From assembly GCA_963710355.1 (NCBI GenBank), contig CAVPZU010000003.1:992001-1056000 (forward strand): a DNA stretch of 64,000 nucleotides, given 5' to 3'. Both the position numbers and the translations under genes were made by a program. The notes beneath the pieces are model-generated. The model did not search any database. It saw nothing but the letters and a program-made list of their open reading frames with translations, and was not told where the DNA came from. Every line of letters begins with the position of its first letter. Within the stretch, counting starts at the first letter, position 1. This DNA is from Fen-1359 sp963710355. GTDB lineage: Bacteria; Planctomycetota; Phycisphaerae; Sedimentisphaerales; Anaerobacaceae. Below are positions 56,311 through 64,000 of this stretch, piece by piece.

Positions 56311-57617
56311 GTGCTGAAAATTTTTTTATCCCTGCGATACCTGCAGAAGAAAAAGATTGTCCTGTTGTGCATAACCGCTGTCGCTCTTACGGTAGCCCTT
56401 CTGATTGTTGTTGACAGTCTTTTTTCAGGCCTGATATACGGCATAAACAGGAGCTTCAGAGAGGAATCAGGCGATATGGTCCTTTACACTTATGGCAAAC
56501 CCATACCGCAATACGGCAATCTCGTAAAAAAGCTCGAAGAGCTTACTGAAGTCCGGGCAGCGGCGCCTTATACCGTTGACGGCGGACTCCTCTGGCTCGA
56601 AACCGGAGACGTCCGAGAAGCATACCTCAAAGGTGTTGACCCTGAAACAAGCGAAAAATTCTTCGACTGGAAAAAGAGACTTTTGCGGCAAAAAAATAAA
56701 GAAGGCCCCCCTGATTTTAATGTCCCCGGTTTTCCTGAATCAGCAGGCGCTGGGTCGGCGTCAATATCGCAGCTGAACCGAACGGCAAAACCGGACAGTA
56801 TGACCTCGGCCAGCTCGGGCAGCTTATCGGCAGGCAGGTTATCCTGACGACAAAATCGGCTGACCAGAAACGAAAAACCGTTTCGCTGAGAATTTCGGAT
56901 ATTGTCTTTTCCGACACCTATTTTGGCGACCAGATGGTCTATCTGCCTTTCCGGTTGCTTTATGGTATTCAGACCGGATTAGACCGCCCCAGTTATGCTG
57001 ACTTTATTGGAATTAAGCTTTCTGATGCTGCCAATCCTGATGTCGCACAGCAGGCAATCGCCGCAGTTTGGGTCAGATTTGCTTCAGAGCAGCTCGGCTG
57101 GAATGAGTCCGACATCTCACAGGTAAGATTAAGTATGCGGTCGGATTCACAATACCTCTATGAACTCAAAAAGCAGCTCGGCATACTGCTCTTGATTTTT
57201 GGTGTTATCTGCTCGGTGGCGATTCTGCTGGTATTCTGCATCTTTTATATGATTGTCGAGACCAAACTCAGGGACATCGCAATAATAAAAAGCTGCGGCG
57301 CAGGCTCATCGGAGGTCGCCTTGATTTTCACCGCCTTTGGCGGATGCGTCGGCATAACCGGTTCGGCAATTGGTATAATAATAGGGTTTGTCATTACCAA
57401 AAATATCAATGCTATCGAAAGCTGGATACGTGTTGTTTCGGGAATAAAGCTCTGGCTGCAAAGTTCATACATCCTCAATTACATACCCAACACGGTGAAC
57501 TGGCCCGATGTCCTGCCTATAGTGTTGGCCGCTGTTGCGGGCTGCTGCCTCGGCGCAATTATCCCGGCTCTCGTCGCTGCCAGAACCAAACCGGTCGAGA
57601 TACTCAGATATGAATAG
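56311..57617 (+). CDS. LolC/LolE-type ABC permease 1, one frameshift
   Basis: Read as one gene of about 435 codons. First membrane helix near residue 20 (IVLLCITAVALTVALLIVV), a large periplasmic domain, and three helices at the end (LLLIFGVICSVAILLVFCIF, TAFGGCVGITGSAIGIIIG, VLPIVLAAVAGCCLGAIIPA), as in FtsX/MacB-type permeases. A frameshift near 56745 divides it; the restored text GVNIAAEPNGKTGQYDLGQL and SLRISDIVFSDTYFGDQMVY joins both parts. The GTG at 56311 is preceded by gaaggg. With the next two genes it forms an exporter for lipoproteins or similar substrates from the inner membrane. Confidence 0.85.
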
Positions 57618-57675
57618 GTAAATGAGTATATGAGTAAGTAAATTTATGACAAAATAAAGGTTTATCGCAGGTAGA

Positions 57676-59025
57676 ATGTATAAAATTCTTCTGGCATTTC
57701 GGTATCTGTTGAAAAGGCGGATAAGCTACTTTGCCCTCTTTGCGGTAGCGCTGTGCGTCTTCGTTGTGCTGGTGGTGATGACGGTTTTAAGCTCCCTTAC
57801 GGCGGAATTTAAGGAAAAAACACACCGCATCAGCGGCGACTGCATCGTCAGCTCCAAATCCCTCGCAGGCTTCCCTTATTATGATGAATTCATAAAAATA
57901 CTGGAAAAGCAGGATATTGCCGAGTCCGTTTCGCCTGTAATAAGGTCCTACGCAATGGTTAAGATAAAATACGAGCGGGCACAGACGATTATAGGCATAA
58001 AACCGGTTATGCACGAAAGGACAACAGGCTTTTCGAAATTCCTTCGCTACCAAACCTTTGCTGATGCCAACGGAATATTTGCCCCTGCCCGCGATTTGGA
58101 ATCGCCGCTTTGCATACCGGGTATAGCTGTGTTGTTTGACCGCGATTCCAGCGGAAACTATAATGCCCCTGAAAGTTTATCCGACGTTTCCGGCATTGCG
58201 GTTACGGTCACAACCTTTCCTCTTACGGCGAAAGGCACCCTTGAAAGGGCGGGCACATCGGTTGTAGCCTCAAAAACTTTTACTCTTGGAAATGTTGTGC
58301 AGACCGGCTGCAGCGCGGACTGGGAAAATGTATATCTGCCTTTTGACGAGGCCCAGAATTTGTGCGGAATGGCCGGCGAACCTAAGAGAGTAAGCGCCCT
58401 CCTGATAAAATTTAAAAAAGATGTCAATATCGACCAGGGTTGCAAAAAAGTGAATTTTCTGTGGATGGAATTTACTAAACAAAAAAGCAGCGAAAAATTC
58501 GCGAACCTTTTCAAAAACGTCAGAGTCCAAAACTGGAAGGATTACAACGCCGCAACCGTATCTGTCGCAGAGACGCAGGAGGTCCTGATGATAATTGTTT
58601 TTGCAATGATTGGGATAATTACGGTCTTTATTGTCTTTGTTGTTTTCTATATGATTGTCTGTCATAAAAGCAAAGACATCGGAGTTCTCAAAAGCGTCGG
58701 GGCTTCGAATGGAGGCCTGATGGCGGTCTTTATGGTCTTTGCATTTTTTACAGGCCTGTTCGGCTCTATTCTCGGAAGCCTGGCGGGCTGGCGGTTTTTG
58801 GTGCATATAAATCAGATTGAGGGCTGGCTCTTCAGGCATTTCAATTTCCAGCTCTGGGACAGGACTATTTACGCAATAGGCAAAATTCCGAACCAGATTG
58901 ATTTAAGAGTCCTGGTCACAATCGTTCTTTCAGCAATCGCGGCTTGTTTGCTTGGTGCACTTATTCCTTCTATGCAGGCGGCAAAATTAGATGCGGTCAA
59001 AACTCTACAGGTGAGCAGATTATGA
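57676..59025 (+). CDS. LolC/LolE-type ABC permease 2
   Basis: A 449-residue permease, intact, with the same plan as its neighbour: one N-terminal helix (ISYFALFAVALCVFVVLVVM), a periplasmic domain of about 250 residues and three C-terminal helices (VLMIIVFAMIGIITVFIVFV, AFFTGLFGSILGSLAGW, VLVTIVLSAIAACLLGALIP). The motif CHKSKDIGVLKSVGASNGG is the coupling segment that meets the ATPase. Its stop overlaps the start of the ATPase gene (ATGA). Two different permeases plus one ATPase is the LolCDE layout; the substrate may differ in planctomycetes. Confidence 0.88.
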   Translation: MYKILLAFRYLLKRRISYFALFAVALCVFVVLVVMTVLSSLTAEFKEKTHRISGDCIVSSKSLAGFPYYDEFIKILEKQDIAESVSPVIRSYAMVKIKYERAQTIIGIKPVMHERTTGFSKFLRYQTFADANGIFAPARDLESPLCIPGIAVLFDRDSSGNYNAPESLSDVSGIAVTVTTFPLTAKGTLERAGTSVVASKTFTLGNVVQTGCSADWENVYLPFDEAQNLCGMAGEPKRVSALLIKFKKDVNIDQGCKKVNFLWMEFTKQKSSEKFANLFKNVRVQNWKDYNAATVSVAETQEVLMIIVFAMIGIITVFIVFVVFYMIVCHKSKDIGVLKSVGASNGGLMAVFMVFAFFTGLFGSILGSLAGWRFLVHINQIEGWLFRHFNFQLWDRTIYAIGKIPNQIDLRVLVTIVLSAIAACLLGALIPSMQAAKLDAVKTLQVSRL

Positions 59026-59714
59026 GCCAATCCATCTTAAAAGCACAGCGTATTTTCAAATCCTACAAAATGGGGGTCGCCTCGGTCGAGGTTCTCAAAG
59101 GCCTCAACTTAACCATAAAAAAAGGTGAATTTGTCGCCATTATCGGCTCATCAGGCAGCGGCAAAAGCACCCTTCTGCACATCCTCGGCTCTCTCGATAG
59201 ACCCGACAGCGGAGATGTCTTTTTTGACGACCATAATTTTAGTGGGTTTTCCAATCGAAGGCTAAATAAGTTCCGCAACGGTCAGGTCGGCTTCGTATTT
59301 CAGTTTTATCATTTGCTCGATGAACTTAATGTCCTCGAGAACGTTTTTCTCCCCGCAATGACGGGAATGGGTATTTTGGGCTGGTTTGCCTTCAGGCTCC
59401 AGGCGAGGCAGAGGGCTACAACGCTTCTCGAACAGTTCGGGCTTGCAGACAGGCTCAAACATAAGCCTTGGCAGTTAAGCGGCGGTGAACGCCAGAGGGT
59501 TGCCATTGCAAGGGCATTGATGAATGAGCCGCAGATTCTTCTCGCAGATGAGCCGACAGGAAATCTTGACTGGCAAACGGGAAACGATATACTTAACGTC
59601 TTTACGGAATTGAACAAGGCAGGGCAAACCATTATTATGGTCACCCACGACCAGAGGATTGCCCAAAGGGCAGCGAGGGTCGTCACTCTCGCCGACGGTA
59701 GGATTGTGGATTGA
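59022..59714 (+). CDS. lolD: LolD-type ABC ATP-binding protein
   Basis: A 230-residue ATPase of the LolD/MacB/FtsE branch. Walker A GSSGSGKST (42-50), Q-loop FVFQFYHLLDELNVLENV, signature LSGGERQ (152-158), Walker B ILLADEPTGNLD and His switch VTHDQ. The start is the ATG at 59022, which overlaps the permease stop by four bases; the frame is open further up but that part lies inside the permease gene. LolD powers the release of lipoproteins from the inner membrane. The exact name follows from the two-permease context. Confidence 0.9.
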   Translation: MSQSILKAQRIFKSYKMGVASVEVLKGLNLTIKKGEFVAIIGSSGSGKSTLLHILGSLDRPDSGDVFFDDHNFSGFSNRRLNKFRNGQVGFVFQFYHLLDELNVLENVFLPAMTGMGILGWFAFRLQARQRATTLLEQFGLADRLKHKPWQLSGGERQRVAIARALMNEPQILLADEPTGNLDWQTGNDILNVFTELNKAGQTIIMVTHDQRIAQRAARVVTLADGRIVD

Positions 59715-59762
59715 ACGCTCCTGCCGGCGTTTGTTTAATACTTATAACATAACTGTGCTTCT

Positions 59763-59791
59763 GTCACTCCCGCGGAAGCGGGAATCCAGAG
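59763..59791. repeat. Hairpin repeat
   Basis: tcactcccgcggaagcgggaatccagagg: a short hairpin (cccgc / gcggg) of a kind found between genes in many bacteria; a related hairpin is at 40921-40940. Confidence 0.6.
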
Positions 59792-59845
59792 GTTTTTATT
59801 GAGTCCTGATTTATTGTGATTTAGTTTTGTTTAGGATAGTATCTT

Positions 59846-60700
59846 ATGAAAATCTGGCTTAACGACAGGCTTGTCGATGAATCGGAAGCAAAAATTTCGG
59901 TTTTTGACCACGGCCTTCTCTACGGCGACGGCGTCTTCGAAGGTATCCGCGTCTATAGCGGCAGGATTTTCGAGTTTGATGCGCATCTTGACCGCCTGTA
60001 TCGCTCGGCAAGGGCAATTCGGCTTGAACTGCCGATGAGCCGCGAAAAAATCATCGAAGCAACCGAAAAAACCGTCGGCACCAACGGTTTTTCTGAAGGC
60101 TATATAAGACTGGTTGTCACCAGAGGCATAGGGACGCTCGGCCTCAATCCTTTTGTCTGTAAAAACCCGCAGCTTTTCATCATTGCCGACAAGATTCAGC
60201 TTTACCCCGAGGAGCTTTACGAGAAAGGGCTTCGGGTCATAAGCGCCTCAACTTTGCGCAATCACCCGCAGGCTTTGCCTCCGCAGATGAAAAGCCTCAA
60301 TTATCTGAACAACATCCTGGCCAAAATCGAGGCCGTTGACGCCAACGCACCCGAGGCAATTATGTACAACCAGCAGGGCTATGTCGCCGAAGCCACAGGC
60401 GACAACGTCTTTACCGTATTGGGCGGCATAATCTATACTCCGCCTGTTCAGGCCGGTTCTCTGGAGGGAATCACAAGAGATGTTGTAATCAAACTTGCCA
60501 AAATAGAGAAATTGAAGGTTGTTGAAAGAAACCTTACGAGGTTCGACCTCTATGCCGCCGACGAGATGTTCCTTACAGGCACGGCTGCGGAGGTTATCGG
60601 CGTGGTCGATGTTGACGGCAGAATCATCGGCGCCGGAAAACCAGGCCACATAACGAACCTTTTGAGAAAAAAGTTTTACGAATACGCTCACGGCAGATAG
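59846..60700 (+). CDS. ilvE: Branched-chain amino acid aminotransferase (class IV PLP)
   Basis: A 284-residue fold type IV aminotransferase that makes or degrades Val, Leu and Ile with glutamate as amino donor. Family features: DHGLLYGDGVFEGIRVY, HLDRLYRSARAI, RLVVTRGIG, the PLP Lys149 in MKSLNYLNN, and EATGDNVFTV and GITRDVVI phosphate-binding segments. FLTGTAAEVIGVVDVDGR is close to IlvE; D-amino acid aminotransferase or aminodeoxychorismate lyase are less likely because of the NNILAKIEA and LTGTAAE text. Intact, with a terminator behind it. Confidence 0.92.
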   Translation: MKIWLNDRLVDESEAKISVFDHGLLYGDGVFEGIRVYSGRIFEFDAHLDRLYRSARAIRLELPMSREKIIEATEKTVGTNGFSEGYIRLVVTRGIGTLGLNPFVCKNPQLFIIADKIQLYPEELYEKGLRVISASTLRNHPQALPPQMKSLNYLNNILAKIEAVDANAPEAIMYNQQGYVAEATGDNVFTVLGGIIYTPPVQAGSLEGITRDVVIKLAKIEKLKVVERNLTRFDLYAADEMFLTGTAAEVIGVVDVDGRIIGAGKPGHITNLLRKKFYEYAHGR

Positions 60701-60730
60701 AAGTTTTTAGTTTTAAGTCTTTAATATTTA

Positions 60731-60775
60731 GCCCCCGCTGTTTGCTTGTGCAAACAAGCTGCGGGGGTTTATTTT
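60731..60775 (+). terminator. Rho-independent terminator after ilvE
   Basis: Long stem from gcccccgc to gcgggggt with an inner hairpin (tttgcttgtgcaaac), followed by tttattttgtt. The sequence belongs to the same family as the hairpin at 10507. Confidence 0.85.
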
Positions 60776-60802
60776 GTTGTTTTGTTATCGACTTTTCGCA
60801 TA

Positions 60803-61825
60803 ATGGAGACGCAAAAAAAATCCAATCTTCTCGAAACTTATAGGCCTGTCAGAAAAGAGCTAAACCAGGTCCAAACGCTCATCAATAAATCCGCCTCAGG
60901 CGGACTTGATGGTGATAATCCTGCCGCAGGTTTTACTAAACTGCTTAAAGGTTTCAGTGGCAAGATGATTAGGCCGGCCCTGTTGCTGCTTTCAGGTCGC
61001 TGCTGCGGAAAAATCACGGCTGAACATATCAAAGCCGCCGCCATTGTCGAGATGCTTCACAATGCGACCCTGCTGCACGATGACGTCATTGATGATGGTC
61101 AGATTCGGCGGGGCAGGCCGACGATCAATAAACTTTACGGCAACGAATCTGCCGTTCTGCTCGGCGATTTTCTCCTCAGCAAAATTTTTATTTTGTGCAA
61201 TTACCTCGAACCGAAGATTGACAAAATAATTGCCGCAACCACCGCCCGGCTGTGCGTGGGCGAGCTTACTCAGGCGGCACAGAGACGCAACTGGAAACTC
61301 ATCGAGAAAGAATACATCAATATAATTACCGATAAAACCGCTTACCTTTTCCACTCCTGCTGCCTCATCGGTGCATTACTGGCCGGCGCCGATAAGAATA
61401 AAAGTCGCCGGTTAGCCGATTTCGGCCTCAACTTCGGAATCGCCTTTCAAATCGCAGATGACCTTGCCGACCTGATTGATAGTGACGCCAAAAGCGGCAA
61501 ATCCACAGGTCGCGACATCGACAAACATAAACCAACCCTTGCCCTGATACATCATTTAAGCACGCTGAACCGCAAACAGCGAAACGAGCTTGTAAAGAAA
61601 TTAAATCCGCCTTCGGCAGACCTGCGGCGGATTCAGAAACAAACTTTGAAAAAACTCCTCAATTCCACCGGCAGTATTAGATACACCCAAGGTGCAATAA
61701 ATAAATACATTGATAAGGCAATACATTCACTCGGCAATTTGAACCAAACCCCTGCTGGCAAAGCCCTCATCGAAACCGCCCGCCTTTTCGTTTCACCACA
61801 GAGAATTCACCGCAAAGAACGCTGA
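60803..61825 (+). CDS. Polyprenyl diphosphate synthase
   Basis: About 340 residues from the ATG at 60803; the frame is open to 60746 but that part lies in the terminator. All-alpha isoprenyl synthase: first Asp-rich motif LLHDDVIDDGQIRRG (DDxxD at 93-97), second motif FQIADDLADLID (DDxxD at 219-223), and GDIDKHKPTLA-type lysine segment (GRDIDKHKPTLAL). It adds isopentenyl units to make the side chain of quinones or carrier lipid. Two palindromes are translated: 60890-60904 (KSASGGLDG, before the fold) and 61606-61631 (NPPSADLRRI, in a late loop). Chain length of the product cannot be told. Confidence 0.9.
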   Translation: METQKKSNLLETYRPVRKELNQVQTLINKSASGGLDGDNPAAGFTKLLKGFSGKMIRPALLLLSGRCCGKITAEHIKAAAIVEMLHNATLLHDDVIDDGQIRRGRPTINKLYGNESAVLLGDFLLSKIFILCNYLEPKIDKIIAATTARLCVGELTQAAQRRNWKLIEKEYINIITDKTAYLFHSCCLIGALLAGADKNKSRRLADFGLNFGIAFQIADDLADLIDSDAKSGKSTGRDIDKHKPTLALIHHLSTLNRKQRNELVKKLNPPSADLRRIQKQTLKKLLNSTGSIRYTQGAINKYIDKAIHSLGNLNQTPAGKALIETARLFVSPQRIHRKER

Positions 61826-62032
61826 GACCGCAGAGAAAAAAATCAGACACGGATTGACACGGATTAAAACAAAAAAGATTGTCTTCTTTCATTATTTAAC
61901 GATATAATATTTCCGTAAGGCCGGAAGATGCGGTTTTTATATAGGAATGAAGATAAGTTTGTTGTCTCCTGATTTTCAAAAAAGAACCTACAAAGTTGAA
62001 ACCGATGGAGTGAATTGTTTAAGGATGTACCC

Positions 62033-62734
62033 ATGGTTGGAAAATTCTCCCCAAAAAATTTGGGAAATATTTCTCTTTGTGTAGCTGGTGGCGGGTTTAT
62101 CGTCTTGGTGCTAATTTTGCATTTCAGACTTGTTGAGGGAACTGCGGCACAGTTGCTAATAATTTTAACTGCCGCATTCGAAGCGGGCACGGCTGGTGCT
62201 TTGGCAGACTGGTTTGCGGTGAGAGCACTGTTCCAAAAGATTCCCATACCGCTTATGGAAAGGCATACAAATATCATTGTGGAAAGCCGACAGCGACTTA
62301 CCAATGTGATTGCCAAAGTAACGACAACGCATCTGCTCACAAAAGAGAGCATCGGAGAAATGTTCAAAGATGTTCAATTCTCAAGCAGAATAATGGATTT
62401 GCTTAAAAGACTTGATGGGAAAGACAAGGGATTATGGTTTAGAATTAAGTTGGGGGCATTGAAATATATAGGTAAAGGTGTTCTTGTTGATGCTACTATA
62501 CAGCAGAAAATTGACGATGCAGGTAAGGAATATCTCAAAGATTTCATCCATAATAACCCCGATAAGATTGAAAATAAGGTACGCGAAAACATCGAAAAGC
62601 TAACTGATGATGAGTTGGTTGAACTAATCGAGGACAACGTTGGGGATGAACTTCAATATATACGACTTAACGGTGCAATTGTCGGTGGTTTCGCTGGTTT
62701 AGTTTTCGGTATCATAAGAGCTTTTATTATATAG
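62033..62734 (+). CDS. Short DUF445 membrane protein
   Basis: A 233-residue protein with two N-terminal helices (ISLCVAGGGFIVLVLILHF, LLIILTAAFEAGTAGALADW) and one at the C-terminus (NGAIVGGFAGLVFGIIRAFI). FEAGTAGALADWFAVRALFQ with PIPLMERHTNII is the DUF445 signature, and the YIRLNGAIVGG end is as in the family. Usual members have around 400 residues; here the middle is short. The ATG at 62033 has aagga seven bases upstream. The role of the family is unknown. Confidence 0.8.
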   Translation: MVGKFSPKNLGNISLCVAGGGFIVLVLILHFRLVEGTAAQLLIILTAAFEAGTAGALADWFAVRALFQKIPIPLMERHTNIIVESRQRLTNVIAKVTTTHLLTKESIGEMFKDVQFSSRIMDLLKRLDGKDKGLWFRIKLGALKYIGKGVLVDATIQQKIDDAGKEYLKDFIHNNPDKIENKVRENIEKLTDDELVELIEDNVGDELQYIRLNGAIVGGFAGLVFGIIRAFII

Positions 62735-63100
62735 GCGCGGATTAAGTAGCCAGATAAATCGAAACATCGCTAAGTATTAAAATTAGCGTGAAAAGCTAAA
62801 AGCCAAAAACTTTTTACTTTTCTCGGTGTCCTCTGTGGCTAAAAATAAATCTGTGAAAATCTGCGTAAATCAGCGTTTAAATATTTTAAATCTCTCTGTG
62901 TCCTTGGTGCGGCGATGTTGAAAAGAAAAAGGGAGAGTACACGATGAGACTTGGCGAATTGGCATTCACATCATACATATTCGCCAAAATCGACAGAGAC
63001 TCATAACACAAGGTTACTTCACTTGTTCTGCCTCAAACAGTCAGCTTGAGTGATTCAACTTAAAGAATTGGTCGCCCAAAACCTTTTTGCTGTTCCAGCT
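62735..63100. other. Gene-free spacer
   Basis: No gene is seen. It contains the window's usual intergenic phrases (ctgtggctaaaaataaatct, gcgtaaatcagcg near 62825-62880). Confidence 0.5.
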
Positions 63101-63253
63101 TTATTTTTTTGGCTGGTTTGGCTCAATAACCTTGGTTTGAGTGGCTGGTTTAGCCTTTTTGGTCGGCGTTGATTTCTTGCAGCCGCTAAATGCAACTATG
63201 CCAACGAGCAATATGCTCACCAATGTGATAATAACCCCAATTTTGACTTTCAT
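63101..63253 (-). CDS. Small lipoprotein (50 residues)
   Basis: From the ATG at 63253, with ggagcg seven bases upstream, the minus strand encodes a signal peptide MKVKIGVIITLVSILLVGIV followed by AFSGC, a lipobox, and a 25-residue basic tail rich in Lys, Thr and Pro (KKSTPTKKAKPATQ). It ends at the TAA 63101-63103. Such short lipoproteins are seldom annotated. It lies beside another exported small protein on the same strand and shares its Lys/Thr/Pro character. Confidence 0.7.
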   Translation of the reverse strand: MKVKIGVIITLVSILLVGIVAFSGCKKSTPTKKAKPATQTKVIEPNQPKK

Positions 63254-63351
63254 TTTCGCTCCTATAAAAATATTTAATTGCTCAACTAATCCTCAGGTTT
63301 GAATGTATCAGGATTCCTTTGCCTTCTCTCGGGAAGCATTGTCAGTAAAGC

Positions 63352-63729
63352 TTAACTTTTTGTTGTTTTTTTCGCTGGTTTTGGGGCTACCATGCTATAC
63401 TCTTTGACCGTCAACCACTCTGCGCCTGCTTTCTCTGACAGCATACCCTTCACGTTCACTTTCTTTCCAGCCATTTTCTGCCCCAGTTCTTTTCCCTTTT
63501 CATCGAGGGTGATATGGTATGTGTGCTTAATTTTTTGGCCAACCTTTAAATCCACCGTATTGATGTCGCCGACTTTGTCTTTGGTTACTTCAACTGTTCC
63601 TACATAGCTCTTATATTTTGTCTTTGAGGATTCATTGGCGTCGCTGGTTTTCTTTGCATAGGCAGTGCCTACAAGCACTCCTGATACCAATAGCGCTGCG
63701 ACTGCCGTTTTCAAAAACTGACTTCTCAT
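63352..63729 (-). CDS. Small exported protein of unknown function
   Basis: A 125-residue protein with a signal peptide (FLKTAVAALLVSGVLVGTAYA) cut before KKTSDANESS. The mature part is Lys-rich and beta-like (YVGTVEVTKDKVGDINTVDL, HTYHITLDEKGKELGQKMAG, KKVNVKGMLSEKAG) and ends in PKPAKKTTKS. It could be an OB-fold-like small periplasmic protein. A ggag lies upstream of the ATG at 63729. No family is recognised. Confidence 0.7.
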   Translation of the reverse strand: MRSQFLKTAVAALLVSGVLVGTAYAKKTSDANESSKTKYKSYVGTVEVTKDKVGDINTVDLKVGQKIKHTYHITLDEKGKELGQKMAGKKVNVKGMLSEKAGAEWLTVKEYSMVAPKPAKKTTKS

Positions 63730-64000
63730 TTTTGGTTTCTCCTTAATAAATAACTTCTAATTTATGTAGTTATCGGCATCCTTGGTCTTTTAACATTAGA
63801 AAGAAACGCAGTTAAACCAACCCGTAGATTCTCATCCTTTCTCCATAGCAGGTACTGCGAAGGATGGACAGAGTAGCTCTCATAGGCACTTTATGCTCGT
63901 AGAATGGCCGAACGGCTCTTGATGGGTACATAAAGCCTATTCTTCAAAATCAGTCGTAAAATCTGCCAAAAATGCCTTGATTTGCAGGTGCGTTATCCTA
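63730..64000. other. Gene-free end of window
   Basis: Nothing is recognised. No open frame of note on either strand and no clear RNA fold. Confidence 0.4.

Overview
The window looks like a chromosomal piece of a Gram-negative planctomycete, most likely of the class Phycisphaerae. The grounds are secreted proteins with paired EF-hand/dockerin-like repeats placed right behind the signal peptide, a PEP-CTERM protein, CotH/lamin-tail (LTD) giant proteins, an LptD-type outer membrane protein, and housekeeping proteins of ordinary bacterial type. This is inference from protein character; there is no rRNA here. One tRNA (Phe, GAA) is present.

Layout. 1-4.6 kb: end of argJ, rsfS, a sugar-nucleotide epimerase, then gmd and fcl (GDP-fucose synthesis) and a TIGR03790-type secreted protein. 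6-10.4 kb: VanZ-like membrane protein, nitroreductase plus DJ-1/PfpI gene, nadE and a gltB remnant. 11-13 kb: a membrane-anchored tyrosine/dual-specificity phosphatase, then a repeat-rich zone with a nonsense-interrupted gene. 12.7-24.2 kb: two ~1600-residue secreted CotH/LTD proteins in tandem that share a 1837-bp identical 3' segment and a 377-bp near-identical internal segment but differ elsewhere; they are bracketed by ~300-bp direct repeats and separated by a patchwork of gene fragments. 24.2-29.4 kb: PEP-CTERM protein, two GH16 glycanases and a free CBM6 protein, a polysaccharide-use island. 29.4-33.9 kb: tail of a PEP-synthase-like gene, a fused restriction-modification gene with its specificity subunit, and tRNA-Phe. 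34-40.4 kb: a minus-strand signalling cluster (HTH-receiver regulator, HDOD histidine kinase, STAS protein, two paralogous unknown proteins, a GAF-like protein). 41-45.9 kb: ECF sigma factor with a membrane partner, NIF3-like protein, pilT. 46-62.7 kb: lptD, fba, S41 protease, lysS, a Lol-type ABC exporter, ilvE, a polyprenyl synthase, a DUF445 protein. The end holds two small exported proteins.

Two features run through the whole window. First, a short palindrome (TCCGCC-loop-GGCGGA) recurs more than 20 times, often inside genes, where it adds residues such as SAEGG. Second, at least fourteen single-base frameshifts and two in-frame TGA codons interrupt otherwise well-conserved genes. The density, spread over housekeeping and accessory genes alike, makes unpolished sequence a serious alternative to real gene decay, so products are described for the restored reading where it is clear.

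The most interesting region is the CotH/LTD tandem with its orphan gene fragments: three of its junctions fall in short microhomologies, as expected for recombination that reshuffles exported modular proteins. The second candidate is the signalling cluster with an unrecognised paired domain.
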